Assembly (NCBI GenBank): GCA_023438065.1
Contig: JAEXRH010000013.1
Span: 1-64,000 of the forward strand
Direction: 5' to 3'
Origin: Spirochaetota bacterium
GTDB taxonomy: Bacteria; Spirochaetota; Spirochaetia; Treponematales; Treponemataceae
DNA: 64,000 bases
The position numbers were made by a program, and so were the translations under genes. Below are positions 1 to 9,744 of this stretch, piece after piece. Each line of letters begins with the position of its first letter. Within the stretch, counting starts at the first letter, position 1. The notes below the pieces were generated by a model. It was not told the DNA's origin. It ran no database searches and was given only the letters and a program-made list of their open reading frames with translations.

Positions 1-312
1 TTGCGTTAGGAGTTGCCGAAGCAACTCGCTACCTTACACTGTTTCGACGTCCACAAACTGTTACATTTGTTGACGCTTTCTACAGCGTCCTTCTTTCCCT
101 TCCCTTTAGTTTCAAAGACCATTTTGCGCGACGAGCGAGTTCAGCGCTCGAAGGCGTATAAACCAAAGACCGGTAAACCGATCCGATTTCAGAGTGTATT
201 GTTCTTTACGGGAATCACTTTCGTCGACATCCGACGGAACCGTCGGCGTTCAAACCTAAGCACTCTCAAAGAACCGCGTCGTTTTGGATCGTTGATCCAT
301 CGCGTCGCAACG
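1..312 (-). other. Probable rRNA operon leader (gene lies left of the window)
   Basis: Read on the minus strand, this gene-free stretch lies directly downstream of a strong promoter. It carries two boxA-like elements, GTTCTTTGAGAG (263-274) and GGTCTTTGAAAC (109-120), close to the Bacillus rRNA antitermination sequence TGTTCTTTGAAAAC. It also has a 6-bp hairpin (72-89) and a 7-bp stem closed by a UUCG loop (10-27). Such leaders precede 16S genes. The mature 16S start is not in the window, so identity is inferred. No convincing protein is coded on either strand. Confidence 0.55.
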
Positions 313-318
313 TGGTTA

Positions 319-347
319 TTTATAGCAATCGGCGGAAAAAAGGTCAA
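319..347 (-). promoter_or_regulatory. Strong sigma70-type promoter for the left-going leader
   Basis: TTGACC (342-347) and TATAAA (319-324) are separated by exactly 17 bases on the minus strand. Transcription would start near 312 and run left out of the window through the boxA-containing leader. Confidence 0.65.
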
Positions 348-385
348 TAGGGTTCGAAACTTTTTTCGCGCTTTTTTTCCGCGCG

Positions 386-703
386 CTACCGGGAGAGCGT
401 TTCCGCGGCTTTCCGCCGCTCGATCTCTTCGGCGGTCTTCGCGATATCACCGAGAAGGGCGGCGATCTCCGCGTCATGCGCGTCGGGCGAAATACCTTCC
501 GACATCGGCCCGTATACCGCGCGGCCGAGCGTTTCATAGAGTCGCGAAAGTCTCTTCTCGAGGCGACCGAGATCTATGCGCTCGATGGCGCGATTGCTCG
601 AAACCCTGATCGCGTCGCCCGCGCGAGCCGAGAACCGCAAAAAAGCGTCGATACCATCCGTCGCGTAATCCTCGAACCCTCGTTTTCCGTCATCGGTGTC
701 CAT
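386..703 (-). CDS. Small acidic helical protein, unknown function
   Basis: A 105-residue protein with ATG at 703, preceded by AAGGAGG at good spacing. It has no signal peptide or membrane segment. The sequence is mostly predicted helix with many charged residues, including an IERIDLGRLEKRLSRL stretch near residues 42-57 and an Arg/Lys-rich tail, so a soluble helical-bundle or coiled-coil protein is likely. It lies 27 bases downstream of the receptor phosphatase gene on the same strand and probably shares its transcript. I do not recognise the family. The hairpin just after the stop lacks a T-tract. Confidence 0.65.
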   Translation of the reverse strand: MDTDDGKRGFEDYATDGIDAFLRFSARAGDAIRVSSNRAIERIDLGRLEKRLSRLYETLGRAVYGPMSEGISPDAHDAEIAALLGDIAKTAEEIERRKAAETLSR

Positions 704-730
704 ATACGCCTCCTTGCCGTCGTCCCTTCC

Positions 731-3700
731 CTACCGTTTCCTGATACCCAGGATGGTCAGATCGTCGTACTGCGCGTCTTCCCTCACGTTCGTGTAATAG
801 AGATATTCGGCGTGGTCCGGATGATCCTTGCGTTTCGCGCAGAATAATCCGTATTGCCTGAAGTGCGCGTTGAGGAAGGTGTCAACCTTACGGTCGGTCT
901 GCACGCGGTCGAACTCGGTGGCCGCGGGATCGCGGTACATGCGAAAGACCTTCTCTACCGCGACGAGCGCGATGATGGCTTCCTCGATGGTTCCCTCGCA
1001 CGAGGTGAAATCGAAATCGTAGGTCGCGTCGGGATCGCTGTCGTGCCACTTCCGAAGGGTATACGAGCCGCGCGTCATCACCGCCTCGATGATGGCGTTG
1101 ACGCGCTCGGGACCGAGCTCCTCGTTGTCCTGGCCCACCGAGTGGTTTCCGTGCGGGGCTTCCTTCTCGAGTCCCGGTTCCGCGCACGCGTGCACGACGA
1201 GGTCCTTCGTGCGGAACAGGCGCTTCGCCTCCTCGATACCGTCAGTATAGAAGAACGCGACGTCGCCAGGATTGAGTCGCTGCGTGACGACCTTGAAGCC
1301 GCCCTTCATGTCGACCATGAACGAGGGGAACACGCCCGCCGCCGAGCATTCGGGAAGGGTGATGAGCTTCATCTTGCGGGCGCGCGCGTCGTACACGTGC
1401 ACGAGATTGTCGCCCGCGTTGCAAATATGCATGTCGCCCGAGACCGAGTCGAAGATCGCCATGGTGAACGCGGCGAAGCGCCCCTTGAAGCCGCGCGACT
1501 CGATGAGGTCGTTGATGCGCGACACGATCACGTCGAGCCGGTAGCCCTGCTTCTCGTACTTCCAGTCCTTGCAGTAATCGAGGAAGAGGGTCGCGACCTC
1601 GACCATGATGAGCGCGGCGGGAACTCCCTTGCCCGCGACGTCGCACTTTATGAAAGCGTAATGCCGGTCATCGAGCTTGATATAATCGAAGTAGTCGCCC
1701 GAAACGCCCTTCGCGCCCTCGTAGTAGCCGAAGAAGTCCGCGTTCGCGTCGGACGAGCTTCCGCACGTGAGTTTCTTTCCCGTCGTGTCGGTCTCGAGCG
1801 GGATGAACATCTTCTGGACTTCCTTACCGACGGTAAGGTCCTTCGAGGCGGCGGCGGCCTTCACGAGCCCGTGCGTCATGTCGTTGATCGTTTCCCCGAG
1901 AAGGCCGATCTCGTCGCGCGAGGAGAGCTTGATGTCCTGCCCCTCGAGCTTCTCCTTGTCCTCGGTGTCGCGTATCTTCGCGACGTGGCTCGCGAGCTTC
2001 CGGATCGGAGAAATGATGATCGACGCGAGCACAAGGGCTCCCGCGACTCCGATGAGCACCGCGACGAGCGCGACGAGCGCTGTCGTCCATACGAGGGCTC
2101 GCCGCTCGCTCGCGACCGATTTGAGAAGGGTTTCGGTCGATATCTCGACGCGAACCGTGCCGCGCACGTAGGCGGTCTCGGCGCCGCGGCGGTACATGAC
2201 CGGCTTGAAGAAGACGTATCGGGTCACGTCGCGCGAAAGCGCGTCGGGGTCGTACGCGGGGTAGGACCCCATACCGGCCTTCGAGAGTCGCGCGAGTTCC
2301 GCGTTGAGCTTCTCCTCGAGCTGCCTCGTGATGGTCTGTATCTCGTCGCGCCGATTGACTGACTCGGCGTCGGTATTAAGGGCGAGTTTGCGCCCTTCCT
2401 GCGTCAGCGCGACTATACCGGAGGAAAGTTCGCCGACCGCGCGCACGGCCTCGTCGTCGAGCGCCTTTACGCGCGACTCGATCTCGGCGTTCTCGGGCGC
2501 GGAATACCGCGAGCGTCCCGGCTGGAGCTCCCTCGTGTCGATCTTCGAGGACGCGTCGGGCGCGTTCGTCGCCCACACGTAGTCGATACCGGTCGCCTGC
2601 CCGTCGAGGCCGGTCCCGGTGATCGTCGCCGACATGGCCTCGTCGAGCGCGGACATCTGCGCCGGGAGGAAGCCGAGCTCGAGGACGTTCTGGCTCGGCA
2701 GGTACGCGCGCGCGCCCGAGGCGAGGCTTTCGAGCAATACCTCGACGCGGGACTCGAGGCCCTTCGCGAGGGTCCTCTCCTGATTCATCGAGAATCGGAG
2801 GCCGAGCGGTATCGATACGATCAGAACGACGGAAATGACGAGCGTCGTCGTGAAGAACGCGAGCTTGAACCTGAGACCGAGACCCCGCTTCCGGAGCGAG
2901 ACCGCTTTCTTTCTCTTTTCTGACGGCATGATATCTCCCGTGATAAGCGCCCTGACCTCGCTTCGTATGCTGATCGAGTCCTGGGCGGTCGACGCGATCC
3001 CGTACGCGGACGCGAGCGACGCGAGTACGGCGAAGGCAAGGATGGAATAGAGCAAAAGGGTGTCCGCGCGGAAGGGCGCGGCGCGTGACGCGGACGCGAC
3101 CTTCCAGGGCGGCGTGAAATCGTAACGGTAATCGCCGAACTTCACCGTGCCCGACGAGGTCACCGTGAGTATCGGCTTCGAGAAGGAAAGGCCGCGCGCG
3201 GGATGCGCGAGACCGACCCGGTACTCGCCGACCTCGGTGTCCTGAAGGGTAATCCCGGAGACGAGCCGGTCGTTCACGACGGTGAAGCGTCCGTCCCTCC
3301 TCGCGAGAGTGAGGTCGTACGGGGCCTTGCCGTCGCGGTCGAGATAGACCTCCGAGAGAAGCCCGCCTTCGGCGAACCCCCGCCCGACGATCGAGAGCCG
3401 AACGGCTCCCGCCTCGTCGACGGCGCTGTCGACGTAGGTAATGTAGGTGTGGGGGACGTACTTGTCGCACGCGAAATACCTGATCGCCGGCTGGCCGACG
3501 TTTCCGACCGAGTCTATCGCCGCGACGGAGAGGGCGTAGATGCCGTTATCGAGGTTCTGGAAGGACGTTACGGCGTCCTTCGTCATGACGCGCGACGCGG
3601 GAACGGGAGGCCTGAACCGATTCGCGGCCGCGGTCTCGAAGTCGAAGGACGAAGGGGGCACCGCGCGCGCGGAGACCGGCGATCCCGGCCCCCCCGACGC

Positions 3701-5368
3701 GAGGACGGCGAGATACTCGTTCGGGGCGAGATACTCGAGACTCCACGAATAACCGGCGATGTCCTCGTCGACCGCCGGGCGCCAGGAAAGAGAGGCGGTA
3801 TTGGACGAAAGGAAGCCGTTCGCGTCGATATCGCCCCGCTCGATGACCGGAGGGGCGGGAGGGATCGTGTCGCGGGTATAGGAGACGTACGCCGGATCGG
3901 ACCAGTTTCCCGCGTAGTCGGCCGCGCGTACCCCGAGGAACCAGGGACCGTCGTACGCGGCCTCGAGCGGAGGAAGCGGATCCTGCGGAAGATGGCCGAT
4001 CTCCCGCGGAACCTCGGGGGGAGAGCCCTCGCCCCACGACCAGGAATAGCCGGCGATACCGGAAGAATCGTCGGGTAACGACAGCGAAACCCGCGCGAGC
4101 TGGCCGCGACCCTTCCCTCCCGCGGGAAAATTTTCAGCGACGAGTCGCGGTTTCTTGACGCTGCGATCGGGCGCGAGCCTGACGACCGCGAAGCGATCCT
4201 TCCCCGCCGCTTCCTGCCAATACACCTCGAGCGAATTGCCCGCGCTCACGACGCGCGCGAACACCGACTCGGGAGCGTTTCTCGAAAGATCGGTCTCGCT
4301 CCAAAGGAGGCCTTCCTTGCGGGCCATGTAGACGCGATTCGAGCCGCGCCGGTTATCGAACCATACGACGGTCGGGATTCCGTCGACCGCGATGATGTCG
4401 GGATCGAAGCAATAGCCGTCGCCCGAGGACACGCGCTCGACCGGTCCCGCGATCGCGCCGCGCGAGTCGAGGTTCCCGTAATAGATCGCGTAACGCTCGG
4501 TCGTGGTTCTCGATCGTTCCCACACGAGGGAAAGGCCCTTGCCGATCCGCACGAGACGGGCTCGCTGGTTATGCCATCCTTCCGGCGCCGCCGCGGCCGA
4601 TCCGGGCTGGGTGCCCGGCTCCGAGAAGGAGGTGATCATCGCGGGCTGGGACCAGGATTGGCCCCGGTCGGTCGAAACCGTCGAGTACAGCTGGTAGGAT
4701 GAGCGGTTGTTCACGTCGAGAAAGGCCTGAAAAACGACGATGTCGTTCCGGCCGTCGGAGGCGCTCACGGGGAGGAAGGCGCGCTTTCTTCCCGTCGCCG
4801 GGCCGAAGGGCGCGAGCGGGGACCATTCGGTTCCGTTGTCGGAGCGCGCGTATACGAGGGTAAAGTTATCCTGACCGCCCCTCGTCGCGAAAAGGAGATA
4901 GCCGCCGTCGGAGCGGACGTAGATTCTCGGGGCGAGTACCTTGTCGGTCTCCCCCCGCACGTTCGCCGCGGTAAAGCTCGCGCCCCAGTCCTGGGAGCTC
5001 CACACGGAGATCTCGTTTACCCCCGACGCCGCGGACACGAGGATGCGGTTCTTTTGATCGATGGTTACGGTGGCCACCGAAGGCACGTCGCCGGCGAAGG
5101 CGATGGGACCGGCGAACCGCGGACGATCCCGCCAGGAAACGCCGTCGTAGATCCGCGCGGAAAGCCATATCCTGCCCGCGTTGCCCGGGTCCCGGACGAC
5201 CTCCTGCCACACGACGACCGAGGCGACCCCGTTCGTCGCCGACGAGGGAAAGCGCGAGTCGCCCGAACCGACGGGCGCGGGGCTTTCCCAGTAATAGTCG
5301 GCAGCGCTCGCCGCCACGGGAAGGAAGAGGTAGAGGGCAAAGATCGCGCCGAGGAGTAGCCTTCTCAT
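731..5368 (-). CDS. Receptor-like SpoIIE/PP2C phosphatase with extracytoplasmic beta-propeller and HAMP
   Basis: A 1545-residue protein. A signal peptide (about 1-22) is followed by BNR/sialidase-like repeats, seen as recurrent S-x-D-x-G-x-x-W motifs such as SQDWGASF and STDRGQSW, then by Fn3-like segments (about 430-640) ending in a membrane segment (about 770-792). A second half has a TM near 834-859, a sensor loop, a TM near 1091-1119, a HAMP domain, and a C-terminal SpoIIE/PP2C phosphatase from about 1220 with GDYFD, CDVAGKGVPAAL and DGIEEA motifs. SpoIIE-type enzymes dephosphorylate Ser/Thr proteins, often anti-anti-sigma factors. None of those is adjacent, so the target is unknown. The start overlaps the upstream TPR gene by 4 bases. 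The propeller ligand is unknown; it may be glycan or protein. Confidence 0.85.
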   Translation of the reverse strand: MRRLLLGAIFALYLFLPVAASAADYYWESPAPVGSGDSRFPSSATNGVASVVVWQEVVRDPGNAGRIWLSARIYDGVSWRDRPRFAGPIAFAGDVPSVATVTIDQKNRILVSAASGVNEISVWSSQDWGASFTAANVRGETDKVLAPRIYVRSDGGYLLFATRGGQDNFTLVYARSDNGTEWSPLAPFGPATGRKRAFLPVSASDGRNDIVVFQAFLDVNNRSSYQLYSTVSTDRGQSWSQPAMITSFSEPGTQPGSAAAAPEGWHNQRARLVRIGKGLSLVWERSRTTTERYAIYYGNLDSRGAIAGPVERVSSGDGYCFDPDIIAVDGIPTVVWFDNRRGSNRVYMARKEGLLWSETDLSRNAPESVFARVVSAGNSLEVYWQEAAGKDRFAVVRLAPDRSVKKPRLVAENFPAGGKGRGQLARVSLSLPDDSSGIAGYSWSWGEGSPPEVPREIGHLPQDPLPPLEAAYDGPWFLGVRAADYAGNWSDPAYVSYTRDTIPPAPPVIERGDIDANGFLSSNTASLSWRPAVDEDIAGYSWSLEYLAPNEYLAVLASGGPGSPVSARAVPPSSFDFETAAANRFRPPVPASRVMTKDAVTSFQNLDNGIYALSVAAIDSVGNVGQPAIRYFACDKYVPHTYITYVDSAVDEAGAVRLSIVGRGFAEGGLLSEVYLDRDGKAPYDLTLARRDGRFTVVNDRLVSGITLQDTEVGEYRVGLAHPARGLSFSKPILTVTSSGTVKFGDYRYDFTPPWKVASASRAAPFRADTLLLYSILAFAVLASLASAYGIASTAQDSISIRSEVRALITGDIMPSEKRKKAVSLRKRGLGLRFKLAFFTTTLVISVVLIVSIPLGLRFSMNQERTLAKGLESRVEVLLESLASGARAYLPSQNVLELGFLPAQMSALDEAMSATITGTGLDGQATGIDYVWATNAPDASSKIDTRELQPGRSRYSAPENAEIESRVKALDDEAVRAVGELSSGIVALTQEGRKLALNTDAESVNRRDEIQTITRQLEEKLNAELARLSKAGMGSYPAYDPDALSRDVTRYVFFKPVMYRRGAETAYVRGTVRVEISTETLLKSVASERRALVWTTALVALVAVLIGVAGALVLASIIISPIRKLASHVAKIRDTEDKEKLEGQDIKLSSRDEIGLLGETINDMTHGLVKAAAASKDLTVGKEVQKMFIPLETDTTGKKLTCGSSSDANADFFGYYEGAKGVSGDYFDYIKLDDRHYAFIKCDVAGKGVPAALIMVEVATLFLDYCKDWKYEKQGYRLDVIVSRINDLIESRGFKGRFAAFTMAIFDSVSGDMHICNAGDNLVHVYDARARKMKLITLPECSAAGVFPSFMVDMKGGFKVVTQRLNPGDVAFFYTDGIEEAKRLFRTKDLVVHACAEPGLEKEAPHGNHSVGQDNEELGPERVNAIIEAVMTRGSYTLRKWHDSDPDATYDFDFTSCEGTIEEAIIALVAVEKVFRMYRDPAATEFDRVQTDRKVDTFLNAHFRQYGLFCAKRKDHPDHAEYLYYTNVREDAQYDDLTILGIRKR

Positions 5369-8325
5369 AGTTGTGAGTCGATCCTTTTCTTGAGATCCTG
5401 AATCTTCGCGGAATTTCTCGATTTCGGGTTTTGCAACAGCTGCTCGACGAGCGCCGAGGCGGTAATCTTGTTGCCCTTCTGGAGTTCCTGAACCGCCTGC
5501 TGGTATTTCGACTCGTCCGCCGCCGAAAGAACCGCGAGCGAGCCGCCTCCCATCGCGGTCTGGATGCGGTCCTTGAGCGCGATAGCCGTCTGGTTGTCCG
5601 GGTTGAGCTTGACCGCCTCGTCGAGCTGCTCGACCGCGACTGAGAAAAGGCTTCGCGAGTTCGCGTCGTAAATCTTCCGCGCGGCCCGCGTGAGCTCGGC
5701 GGATCTCGCGATCGCCTTCGGGTCGGGGGGCGGGAGCCTGATCCCGAGATAGATCTCGACCTCGTCGAGAAGGGGCTTGATCCCCGGATAGCTCGAGTTG
5801 ATCTGATAGAGGTCAAGAAGGTCGCTATAGGAGGTTTGCCGCTCGGTCCGGTAGTTCTGCCTGATGAACTCGATCCTCTGGCTGAAGAAGAGCCGGAAAG
5901 CCGCGGGGTCGATGAGCTGGTCGATGCGGAGCGTAAGGGTTCCCGCGTCCTGGTTCATCGGATAGACGAGCTGCAGCTGCTGGAGCTTTTCCTTCGCCGA
6001 GGTAAGCACCGCGATACCCTCGGCCCGCCTGCCGGCCTCGATGAGGATCTTGCCCTGGTCGTAGAGCTGGTTCGCGCTCGAGAGTATCTGACTCATCTGG
6101 GGATAAAGGGGCGCCGACACCGGTATGGTTCGGCCGGTCTTCATCGACAGCGCCGTGTTGATGATGTCGAGCCAATTCGCGACCTCGGCGTTCTCCCCGA
6201 CGTTCGTCACGCTCCAGCGCGTCTTCGCCCTGAGGAAGAGTTCCTCCGCCTGATCCATGTTTCCGAGATAATAGAAGTTCCGTCCCGACGATATATAGGA
6301 GCGAACCTCGCGGACGACGTACTCGTTCTCGACGCGGGTTATCTCCAGACCGAGGCTTTCGAGCTTGCGGTCGCTGTCGGCGCGAAGCGCGGGCGATTCC
6401 TGGAGCGCGAGCGCCTGGTTGACCTTCTCGCGCGAGCGCTGGAGGTTCTCCCGCGCGGCGTCGAAATCGCTTCTGCGGAGCGCGGCCTGGGCCTGACCGT
6501 AGCGGAGGTCGTATTCCTGACGGGCGAGATTCGCCTGAAGGAGACGGGAGTTCGCGCGCGCGATCTCGTTACCCGTTCCCGCGTAGAGGGCTTCAAGGTC
6601 GTCAGCCGTCTTTCGAAGGCCGGCGACGGAGGCGGACCATTGACCGTCGGACTGCACGCCCCGCGGAACGGCCTCGAGCGCGGCGAGCGCGGCGGATACG
6701 GATCTCCGGTCGGCTGCGATGCCCGTGCGCGCCTTGTTGAACGTGGCGATGGCCTCGGTCGGATAATAGAATTTCGAGCCGTCAGCCTGCGCTATGCCGT
6801 CAAGGAGCGCGGTTCCCCCGGCGACGGTCGCGCGCCATTCCTTGAGCGCGAGGCTCGCCGACCCGTCCTGAAAGGCCGCGGACGCGCGATAGAGCGCGAG
6901 GGTCTGGGCAGATATCGAGGAGATGAGGCTTCCCCGCACGAGCGAAAACTCCTCCGAATAGCGGGGAATCTGGTCGAGCTGCGCGACCGCGGTTCCGAGC
7001 CGGTTCGTCTTGGCGAGAAGCGCGTCATACTCGCCGATGAGCGAAGCCCATGCCTTCACGCTCGGGGCCGACGGCTGCGTCCTGATGTCCTGCGCGGACG
7101 GTTCCGCCTGCGACGCCGCGTCCGCGCGCTTGAGGATCGCGTAAAAGGCGTCGAAACTCGTGCCCAGCTCCGAAAGGGCCGCGAAAACGGAGCCGGTATT
7201 CGAGTATCTTCGCGACTCGGCGGCGACGTTCCTCGCGCCATAGGTGTCCGCCCTCGAGGAGAGCCGTTTCGCCGCGAGCGGAATCGAGGAACCGAAGGTC
7301 GCGAAGCGCATGCCTCCGCGCAGGCTCGTGAGGCCCGTGGGCACGTCGCCCGAGTTGATCGCGGAAACGCCCTGGTCCCACTCCCGCCCGATCGCGGCGT
7401 CGGTCGCCCGCTCCACCCGATCGATCGACGAATTGTACGCGGCGTCGATCGCGCCGAGCGAGCCTTCGAACCGGTTGGCCGTCTTCCGTCCGAGGGTAAA
7501 GCGCCAGGCGAACGGCAAGAAGGAGTTTTCGGTGACGTCGCCCTCGCCCTGCGCCGCCTTGAAGGTATCCTCGAGGTACCATCCCGCGTCGGCGACCTGA
7601 TTGCGGGCGCGGGCCAATCGCGCGAGCGCGGCGTCAAGGACCTGCCAGCTCGCCTCGGACGCCACGGTGTCTCCCGTGGCGATAGCGGCCTCGCAGGCGA
7701 CCGTCGCCTGCTCGAGCGAGGGAAGGATCTCGGTCATCGCGCCGATCGAGGACACCACGCTCCCGAGGCTCGAGTTTACCTTCGAAACCGTCTCCGGCGC
7801 GGTGACCTCGTCGTATTCCTGCTTGTAGAAAACGTAGCCCTCGGTGAACTTTCGCGCGGCCTCGGAATACCGCCCCTCGTCGATCAGCCGATTGCCCGTC
7901 GTCATGATTTCGTCGAACTTCGCGCGGTAGTAGGTAAACTGAGCGGCTTCCTTCGTGTCGACGATGAAGTCCTGCGTGGGCTTATTCGGGTTCTTCTCGA
8001 GGCTCTCGAGGTTGGCGATCATGTCGAGTTTTTTCTTGTCGTTCGTCGGCTCGCTCACGAGCACGGTAAGGAGCTCGAGGGCGGTCGCGTTATAGCCCTC
8101 GCGCATGTTGATGATCCTCCGGATACGCCGCTGAGCGCCGTCGAAATCCTCGGGCTTTTCGGTCATGTAGGCGGCGAGTTCGAGGATAGCGGCGTTATAG
8201 TTTCGTTCCTTGATGAGACGGTCTACCTTCGGGAGTCCGACCTCTGGATTTCCCCTGGCGTACAGCCCCGCCGAAAAAAGCATCGAGAACGCGCATAGTG
8301 TCAGAACGAGACGTTTTTTAATCAC
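5365..8325 (-). CDS. Large secreted TPR-like helical protein
   Basis: A 986-residue protein with a GTG start at 8325 and a signal peptide of about 23 residues (hydrophobic LVLTLCAFSMLF, then ARG). The rest is Ala/Leu/Arg-rich helix with repeated alpha-hairpins resembling TPRs, for example YNAAILELAAYMTEKP near 43-58 and further units near 640-720 and 910-980. It has no lipobox and no enzymatic motif. Its stop overlaps the start of the phosphatase gene by ATGA, so the two are translationally coupled. A periplasmic scaffold or partner for the phosphatase's external domain is a reasonable inference. It diverges from the UPF0164 gene across a 117-base intergenic region. Confidence 0.75.
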   Translation of the reverse strand: MIKKRLVLTLCAFSMLFSAGLYARGNPEVGLPKVDRLIKERNYNAAILELAAYMTEKPEDFDGAQRRIRRIINMREGYNATALELLTVLVSEPTNDKKKLDMIANLESLEKNPNKPTQDFIVDTKEAAQFTYYRAKFDEIMTTGNRLIDEGRYSEAARKFTEGYVFYKQEYDEVTAPETVSKVNSSLGSVVSSIGAMTEILPSLEQATVACEAAIATGDTVASEASWQVLDAALARLARARNQVADAGWYLEDTFKAAQGEGDVTENSFLPFAWRFTLGRKTANRFEGSLGAIDAAYNSSIDRVERATDAAIGREWDQGVSAINSGDVPTGLTSLRGGMRFATFGSSIPLAAKRLSSRADTYGARNVAAESRRYSNTGSVFAALSELGTSFDAFYAILKRADAASQAEPSAQDIRTQPSAPSVKAWASLIGEYDALLAKTNRLGTAVAQLDQIPRYSEEFSLVRGSLISSISAQTLALYRASAAFQDGSASLALKEWRATVAGGTALLDGIAQADGSKFYYPTEAIATFNKARTGIAADRRSVSAALAALEAVPRGVQSDGQWSASVAGLRKTADDLEALYAGTGNEIARANSRLLQANLARQEYDLRYGQAQAALRRSDFDAARENLQRSREKVNQALALQESPALRADSDRKLESLGLEITRVENEYVVREVRSYISSGRNFYYLGNMDQAEELFLRAKTRWSVTNVGENAEVANWLDIINTALSMKTGRTIPVSAPLYPQMSQILSSANQLYDQGKILIEAGRRAEGIAVLTSAKEKLQQLQLVYPMNQDAGTLTLRIDQLIDPAAFRLFFSQRIEFIRQNYRTERQTSYSDLLDLYQINSSYPGIKPLLDEVEIYLGIRLPPPDPKAIARSAELTRAARKIYDANSRSLFSVAVEQLDEAVKLNPDNQTAIALKDRIQTAMGGGSLAVLSAADESKYQQAVQELQKGNKITASALVEQLLQNPKSRNSAKIQDLKKRIDSQL

Positions 8326-8442
8326 CGTTGTGCGGCCTCAAGCCACTCCTCTCTTACGAATTTCGGCAGGGAAAATCTCCAAATCCAGTAAAAAGAGCAG
8401 AAAATGAGCCGAAAATACAATATACTCTTATTGGAAAAAACG

Positions 8443-9708
8443 ATGCGTATCCGACCGCTTTTTGCATCCCTTCTCCTCGCGCTTGTACCGGGACTCCCTC
8501 TCGGCGCCATCGACCTGTCGGATCCCTACGGATACCTCTCGGGGATCTTCGAGCCCCTCATCGACGAAAACGAGGGACGAACCGCGTTCCGGTCGCTCCT
8601 TATCCCGGGCGGCGGCAGGGCAGAGGCGATGGGCTCGGCCTTCAGCGCGCTCGCGAACGACATCGGATTCTTCGAGCACAATCCCGCGGGAAGCTCGACC
8701 ATGAAAAACACCGAGCTCGCCGTCTTCCACAACAGCTGGATCGCGGATTCGAGGCTCGAAACCGTCTCGTTCACCACCAGAAACGAGAATTTGGGCTATG
8801 GCGCCTCCGTCCGCTGTTTCTACGTCCCCTTCACCGAGTATAATGCCTTCGGCGAGCGCGTCTCGCGCGGATATTATACCGAGACCTTCGCGGTATTCAA
8901 CGTTTCGTACAATTTTCTCGCGGGCTACTACTTCAAGGGTATCGCAACCGGCGCGAATCTCAAGGTCGGCTATCGCGGCGTGCCCGACTATTCGGATAAC
9001 GAGGGGAACCTCCTCGAGGGTTCGGGCTTCGAGCAGTCCGCGATCGCGGTCATGGCCGACATCGGCTTCCAGACCCGTTTCAACTTCCTCAAGCTCTACA
9101 ACTCGCGGGATCCCAACTCCTTCGTCGGCCTGACCTTCAGGAACTTCGGCCCCCCGGTCAAGGGGGAGGCCATGCCGAGCGAGATCACCCTCGGAGCCGC
9201 CTATAAACCCGCGAACCCCATCGCGATCTCGGCCGAGTATCAACAGCCGGTCAATCTCCTCAACCTCGCCGAATCGGGGCTTCCCGCGTACGGCGCGGGC
9301 GTTTCCGTCGAGATGACGCGGTTTTTCACCTTCCTCGGCGGTTTCCAGCTCAAGGGCGCGAATCCGCGCTTCAGCATCGGCGGGGAGGCGAACGTCAAGG
9401 ATCTCCAGTTTAACATCAACTACACCCTCGACCTTACCACCCAGGCCGCGATATTCAACCGCGTCAGCCTCGCGGCGAAGATCAACCTCGGGGACCGGGG
9501 CCGGGCGGACAGACAGCGGCGGGTCGAGGAACTCTACATAAGCGGGCTCAAACTCTACGCGAGCGGTAACCTCGAGGAGGCTATCGTGACCTGGAACGAG
9601 GCGCTGAAAATCGACAAGCGGTTCGATCCCGCCATCGAGGGAGTCGAGACGGCGCGCCTGACGCTCGACATTCAGCAGCGAATCAAGGAAATACAGCAGC
9701 TCGAATAG
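8443..9708 (+). CDS. UPF0164 family outer-membrane protein (FadL-like, spirochaete-specific)
   Basis: A 421-residue protein from ATG 8443. An in-frame ATG at 8404 would add 13 residues before the signal peptide and put a TATACT box (8421-8426) inside the gene, so the shorter start is preferred. A signal peptide (about 20 residues) precedes a long beta-rich region with alternating aromatic strands and the family signature around residues 50-80 (GGRAEAMGSAFSAL, NPAG). The family is typical of Treponema, where members are modelled as FadL-like barrels that carry hydrophobic nutrients across the outer membrane. The last 60 or so residues form a TPR-like helical hairpin (ELYISGLKLYASGNLEEAI) that probably faces the periplasm. 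Confidence 0.8.
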   Translation: MRIRPLFASLLLALVPGLPLGAIDLSDPYGYLSGIFEPLIDENEGRTAFRSLLIPGGGRAEAMGSAFSALANDIGFFEHNPAGSSTMKNTELAVFHNSWIADSRLETVSFTTRNENLGYGASVRCFYVPFTEYNAFGERVSRGYYTETFAVFNVSYNFLAGYYFKGIATGANLKVGYRGVPDYSDNEGNLLEGSGFEQSAIAVMADIGFQTRFNFLKLYNSRDPNSFVGLTFRNFGPPVKGEAMPSEITLGAAYKPANPIAISAEYQQPVNLLNLAESGLPAYGAGVSVEMTRFFTFLGGFQLKGANPRFSIGGEANVKDLQFNINYTLDLTTQAAIFNRVSLAAKINLGDRGRADRQRRVEELYISGLKLYASGNLEEAIVTWNEALKIDKRFDPAIEGVETARLTLDIQQRIKEIQQLE

Positions 9709-9741
9709 GCGCGCCGGGAACGATCCCCCCGGCGGCGCGAA
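9709..9741. terminator. GC-rich hairpin between convergent genes
   Basis: CGCGCCGGG pairs with a CCCGGCGGCGCG arm (one small bulge) in the 36 bases between two convergent genes. There is no T-tract on either side, so termination strength is uncertain. Confidence 0.35.
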
Positions 9742-9744
9742 CGG

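Noticed and set aside
13..609. 198-codon plus-strand open frame at the left edge
   Set aside because: Arg/Ser/Phe-rich, no ribosome site, antisense to a promoter and to the 386-703 gene.
854..2362. 502-codon plus-strand frame
   Set aside because: Val/Arg/Glu/Asp/His-rich composition typical of antisense of a GC-rich gene; the phosphatase on the other strand has clear domains.
5836..8298. 820-codon plus-strand frame
   Set aside because: Antisense shadow of the TPR gene; no recognisable domain.
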